From NCBI GenBank assembly GCA_015499985.1, contig JAAAUF010000476.1, positions 4,020-31,694 of the forward strand: a stretch of 27,675 nt of DNA, given 5' to 3'. The DNA is from Haplosporangium gracile (lineage: Eukaryota > Mortierellomycota > Mortierellomycetes > Mortierellales > Mortierellaceae). Numbering within the stretch: the first letter of the stretch is position 1; the number at the start of each line of letters is the position of its first letter. Below, piece after piece: positions 24,795-27,675 of the stretch. The notes under the pieces were generated by a model, which did not search any database, was not told the DNA's origin, and saw only the letters and a list, made by a program, of their open reading frames with translations. A program made the position numbers and the translations under genes.

Positions 24795-26930
24795 ATGTCA
24801 ACGAAATCATTAGAGCTTCAACTACATCAACAACACCCACTACATCCACTTGAACTCCCCGAGATTCTTTATCTCCTCGCAACGACCCTCCAAAGCGACA
24901 CTCGAACCCTCTCGAAATGCAGCCGAGTCTCCAAGACTTGGCACGAAGCCTTCAACCCCCAACTCTGGCGGTCCCTATACTGTTCTCGTCTCCTCCCCCT
25001 TGGCCAACTCTCTCGTAAGGCGATTGATAGGAATGTACACTTTGTCCATCAGATCCGGGTAGGCAAGATTGATACGGCGAGGTATGGCACATTGGAAGGA
25101 TGTCGCAATCTGAGGAGGTTGCATTTGGAGGATGAGAGGGTGTCGGAGTGGGATCTGATAGGTGGTACTCTGACAACACCTGCGGTTGCTGCAGTGCCGG
25201 GAGCGATGAAGAAGGCGAAGAAGGTGATGATGGCGATTGGATCAAGGGGAGTGGCGCGGAGGCACTCCTTGCCAGAGCCTACGATTACGAGCGCAGATGG
25301 CTCATCATCATCAAGTTTGTTGGATGTTACTACCGCGGTCGCAGGAACTTCTTCCTTTGGGACGAACATGCCAACGAAGGATGATGTGACGGGTCTAGAC
25401 TACGATGGGGATGACGAGGATGAGGACTATTACCCGGGAGAAGGGTGGATCGAGCTGTTGATTACCCTGATCAAGCAGAACCCTTCTTTGCAGAAGATCT
25501 GTATCATGATGGAGCGGTTCGAGCCCACGGCGGCATTTTGGGAATCGATCGAGCAGGCGGCGAATGCTCGTTCTGGAGACGGGAAGAACAGTGACAGGGG
25601 AGAAGAAGGAAAAGGTGATGGAAGAGGCGTGCTCAAGAGTCTCGAGTGTGTGTTTACAAGGTTCTCCAACCCACAACTTGTTACCTCCTTCCTGAAAGCC
25701 CTAACGTGGCTTGAGTCCTTGGTCCTGCAGCATTGTACCTTTGAGGGTCCCTTCTTCCCACCGAACATCTTGCACGGACGAAAGTATCCGACCCTCCAAT
25801 CACTCACCCTGGCAACCAATACAGGGATCGATTTACAGACCCAACTGGAGTTCATTCAATGCTTTCCAAACCTCCAATCGCTCTCCTGGTCAATTATGGG
25901 ATCACACCAACCCCTCCTCCTAGAATTCTGTACCCTCCTCCGAACCCACTGCCCGCACATCTTCTCCTTGGTCCTGTCCGACAGAAACCTCGAACCACCT
26001 GACCTGACCCAAATCCTTCTCGCGATCCCTCGACTGGTCCGGTTCTTTTTGAGGTTTGATACAGTCCAGTCGATGTTCAACGACAAAGAAGTGATGGACG
26101 CGATGAGGCGGCATTTTGGGACGTTACAGGATCTGGAGTTTGGACAGATACAGTCTACGATTCGATGTGGGACAGTTTTGGAGTTTTTGAAGGGGTGTCC
26201 GAAGTTGGAGAGGCTTGTTGCCTATGGAAGGTTGGATTGTAGTCGCCAGGGGATGATACATTTCTTTCCCGAAGCGTCGCCGTCGCCGTCATCGTCTTCG
26301 GCTTCTTCTTCTGTGGCTACTGGGTCGATGACAGTGGAAGTGCAGGATTCTGGTGCAGAAGAAGGGTCGAGTGTGTCAAACTATGCTGGAAGTGTACGCC
26401 AACATAGCGGCTATCAGGAACAACAGGGAGAGGAGGACGATAGTGAGAAAGGTATCGATAAAGAGGACGAGGAGCTGCAGGAGAGCATGACAAAGGATGC
26501 GCCATGGGTCTGCCTAGGTCTCAAGACCCTCCACGTGATCATGGCTGGAGACCCGCAAAACATCTGGCTAAACCGGTCCCTCCAACATCGGCTCTTCCAT
26601 CAACTCGGTCGTCTCTCTCAACTACAACAACTCTCCCTTGGACACTGTATTTTCTGGATGTATGAAAACGGGTATTCTCATCACGGACTGGATTTCACGC
26701 TTGCTGCTGGGCTTGCGAAACTGAGCGGGCTAAGAAAGCTGGAAGAGTTGAATTTGGAGGGAATCTATCAGAGGATGGGAGAGAGGGACGTGGAGTGGAT
26801 GCTGGAGAACTGGCCGCGGTTGAGGGTTGTGGAGGGAGAGTTGCATCATCGAAGAGAGGAACGGGTCAAATTGGATGCGTTGATGGAGAAGAGAGGGTTC
26901 AAGATTTTGAACTATTCGTACCGCAAGTAG
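24795..26930 (+). CDS. F-box protein with leucine-rich region, single exon
   Basis: Likely substrate-recognition subunit of an SCF (Skp1-Cullin-F-box) ubiquitin ligase. The 711-residue frame is unbroken. An F-box spans about residues 18-62: LELPEIL, then LSKCSRVSKTWHEAFNPQLWRSLY, with the usual Leu-Pro start and the Cys-Val-Trp core pattern. After it come irregular leucine-rich stretches (for example LRRLHLED, LESLVLQHC, LQSLTLATN, LQSLSWSI, LKTLHVIM, LQQLSLGHC, LRKLEELNLEG), consistent with a degenerate LRR solenoid. Two low-complexity inserts break this: a Ser/Asp-rich one at about 165-220 and a Ser- then Glu/Asp-rich one at about 490-575. The start follows a CT-rich leader and ACGCACAGC. 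Such F-box/LRR proteins form large families in Mortierella-like fungi; the substrate cannot be inferred. Confidence 0.88.
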   Translation: MSTKSLELQLHQQHPLHPLELPEILYLLATTLQSDTRTLSKCSRVSKTWHEAFNPQLWRSLYCSRLLPLGQLSRKAIDRNVHFVHQIRVGKIDTARYGTLEGCRNLRRLHLEDERVSEWDLIGGTLTTPAVAAVPGAMKKAKKVMMAIGSRGVARRHSLPEPTITSADGSSSSSLLDVTTAVAGTSSFGTNMPTKDDVTGLDYDGDDEDEDYYPGEGWIELLITLIKQNPSLQKICIMMERFEPTAAFWESIEQAANARSGDGKNSDRGEEGKGDGRGVLKSLECVFTRFSNPQLVTSFLKALTWLESLVLQHCTFEGPFFPPNILHGRKYPTLQSLTLATNTGIDLQTQLEFIQCFPNLQSLSWSIMGSHQPLLLEFCTLLRTHCPHIFSLVLSDRNLEPPDLTQILLAIPRLVRFFLRFDTVQSMFNDKEVMDAMRRHFGTLQDLEFGQIQSTIRCGTVLEFLKGCPKLERLVAYGRLDCSRQGMIHFFPEASPSPSSSSASSSVATGSMTVEVQDSGAEEGSSVSNYAGSVRQHSGYQEQQGEEDDSEKGIDKEDEELQESMTKDAPWVCLGLKTLHVIMAGDPQNIWLNRSLQHRLFHQLGRLSQLQQLSLGHCIFWMYENGYSHHGLDFTLAAGLAKLSGLRKLEELNLEGIYQRMGERDVEWMLENWPRLRVVEGELHHRREERVKLDALMEKRGFKILNYSYRK

Positions 26931-27675
26931 GCGAGGATTATTTTTTTTTTACTTGCCTTCCATTTTACAAAATCACGACGCGTCTTGGCGAGAATAATAT
27001 ACAGCACCGCCGGTTATGAACTACAAAAAAAAAAAACGAAAAGACTTGCCTCTGTAAGTGGGCCACACTCTGACAAACTTTGTTTGCATTACAGTCAGTT
27101 AAAGGTGAGAAGGAGGTATGGTTATCCGAGGGGGAGGGGGGAGGGGGGGGAGGAATAAGAATGTATGCATGCATGCATGTATGGCGCGCCATCCAGCCAG
27201 CTTTTGAAGAAAATGATATCTATGATTGTTCCTGGAAAGTCAACGAAAAAATTTGTCGATGGTAAACATGGTTCGTTTGTAATGGACAAACGAAGGACCG
27301 AGTCCCTGACTTTGGAGGCAACCAAATGAAAATTCATACAGGTGACGTGAGATGCCAATGAGCCTCTCTCGCTTAACATGAACACTTGCTAGGGATTGTT
27401 GTGTTACTGTCAACAAACATTCTGCTGAGCATATCTAAATAGCAACCATTTCTTCCATTGAACGTCTTTCTTTTCCGACACTTCAACGCATCCAAAAAAT
27501 CGCCCTTCCTACCCTCAAGAACATCCCTTTTCATAACCATTATCACCGCCCTGCCCGTCAAGAAGCGCTATAGCAAAGCCACAAGTCCTTCATCATCGGC
27601 TCTATTACTGTCTGTCGCCCTGGTACAGTCGTACCTCCCCTATAGTATACTCTTTTGCTGCAGAGCTCAGTATAC
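26931..27675. other. Intergenic region after the F-box gene
   Basis: No supported gene on either strand. The first 100 bases, with T- and A-runs, are the likely 3' untranslated region. It also contains a G-run cluster (27130-27153) and a TGCATGCATGCA palindromic stretch (about 27163-27180) next to the palindrome ATGGCGCGCCAT. Confidence 0.55.
27130..27153 (+). other. G-run cluster, possible G-quadruplex
   Basis: Runs of G5, G6, G8 and G2 separated by single A; the G8 run can supply two G3 tracts, so four tracts are available. It lies about 200 bases after the F-box stop. Folding is inferred from the pattern only. Confidence 0.5.

Noticed and set aside
27373..27561. Minus-strand 62-codon frame
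   Set aside because: Short, no recognisable feature, no leader pattern.

Overview
The window looks like nuclear DNA of a filamentous or early-diverging fungus; a Mortierella-like member of Mucoromycota is my best guess, an inference without database support. The genes are eukaryotic: GT-AG introns (mostly GTAAGT donors), pyrimidine-rich leaders, ACAAC-type start contexts, long poly-Q/Ser/Thr proteins, and housekeeping genes in single copies on both strands. A run of 10 Ns at 10400-10409 marks an assembly gap. I saw no tRNA, rRNA, CRISPR array or intact transposon.

Layout, left to right. 1-2193 is intergenic and rich in C/T simple repeats. 2194-5144 (+) is a two-exon gene for a 549-residue disordered protein of unknown function. 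6360-9358 (+) is a seven-exon hexokinase of 478 residues, including a 30-nt exon. 9359-11391 is intergenic and holds the gap. 11392-11666 (+) is a tentative two-exon small ORF. 11667-13759 is intergenic with a purine-rich block and then a pyrimidine-rich block. 13760-16787 (+) is a homeodomain transcription factor of 848 residues. 17174-18289 (+) is ribosomal protein eS21 in three exons. 18871-21399 (-) is UDP-N-acetylglucosamine pyrophosphorylase in two exons, convergent with eS21. 23225-24578 (+) is a decayed coding region for an unidentified membrane protein. 24795-26930 (+) is a single-exon F-box protein. The rest is intergenic.

The genes are ordinary independent eukaryotic units, not an operon. 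Hexokinase and UDP-GlcNAc pyrophosphorylase lie at the entry and exit of the route from glucose to the chitin precursor UDP-GlcNAc, but their proximity may be chance. I found no convincing new multi-gene system. The best leads are the decayed membrane-protein gene, whose in-frame stops in two long frames fit C-to-T changes; the unusual splice-site pattern and micro-exon in hexokinase; the unknown protein with three similar basic helices; and an orphan purine-rich block that may mark an unannotated minus-strand transcript.
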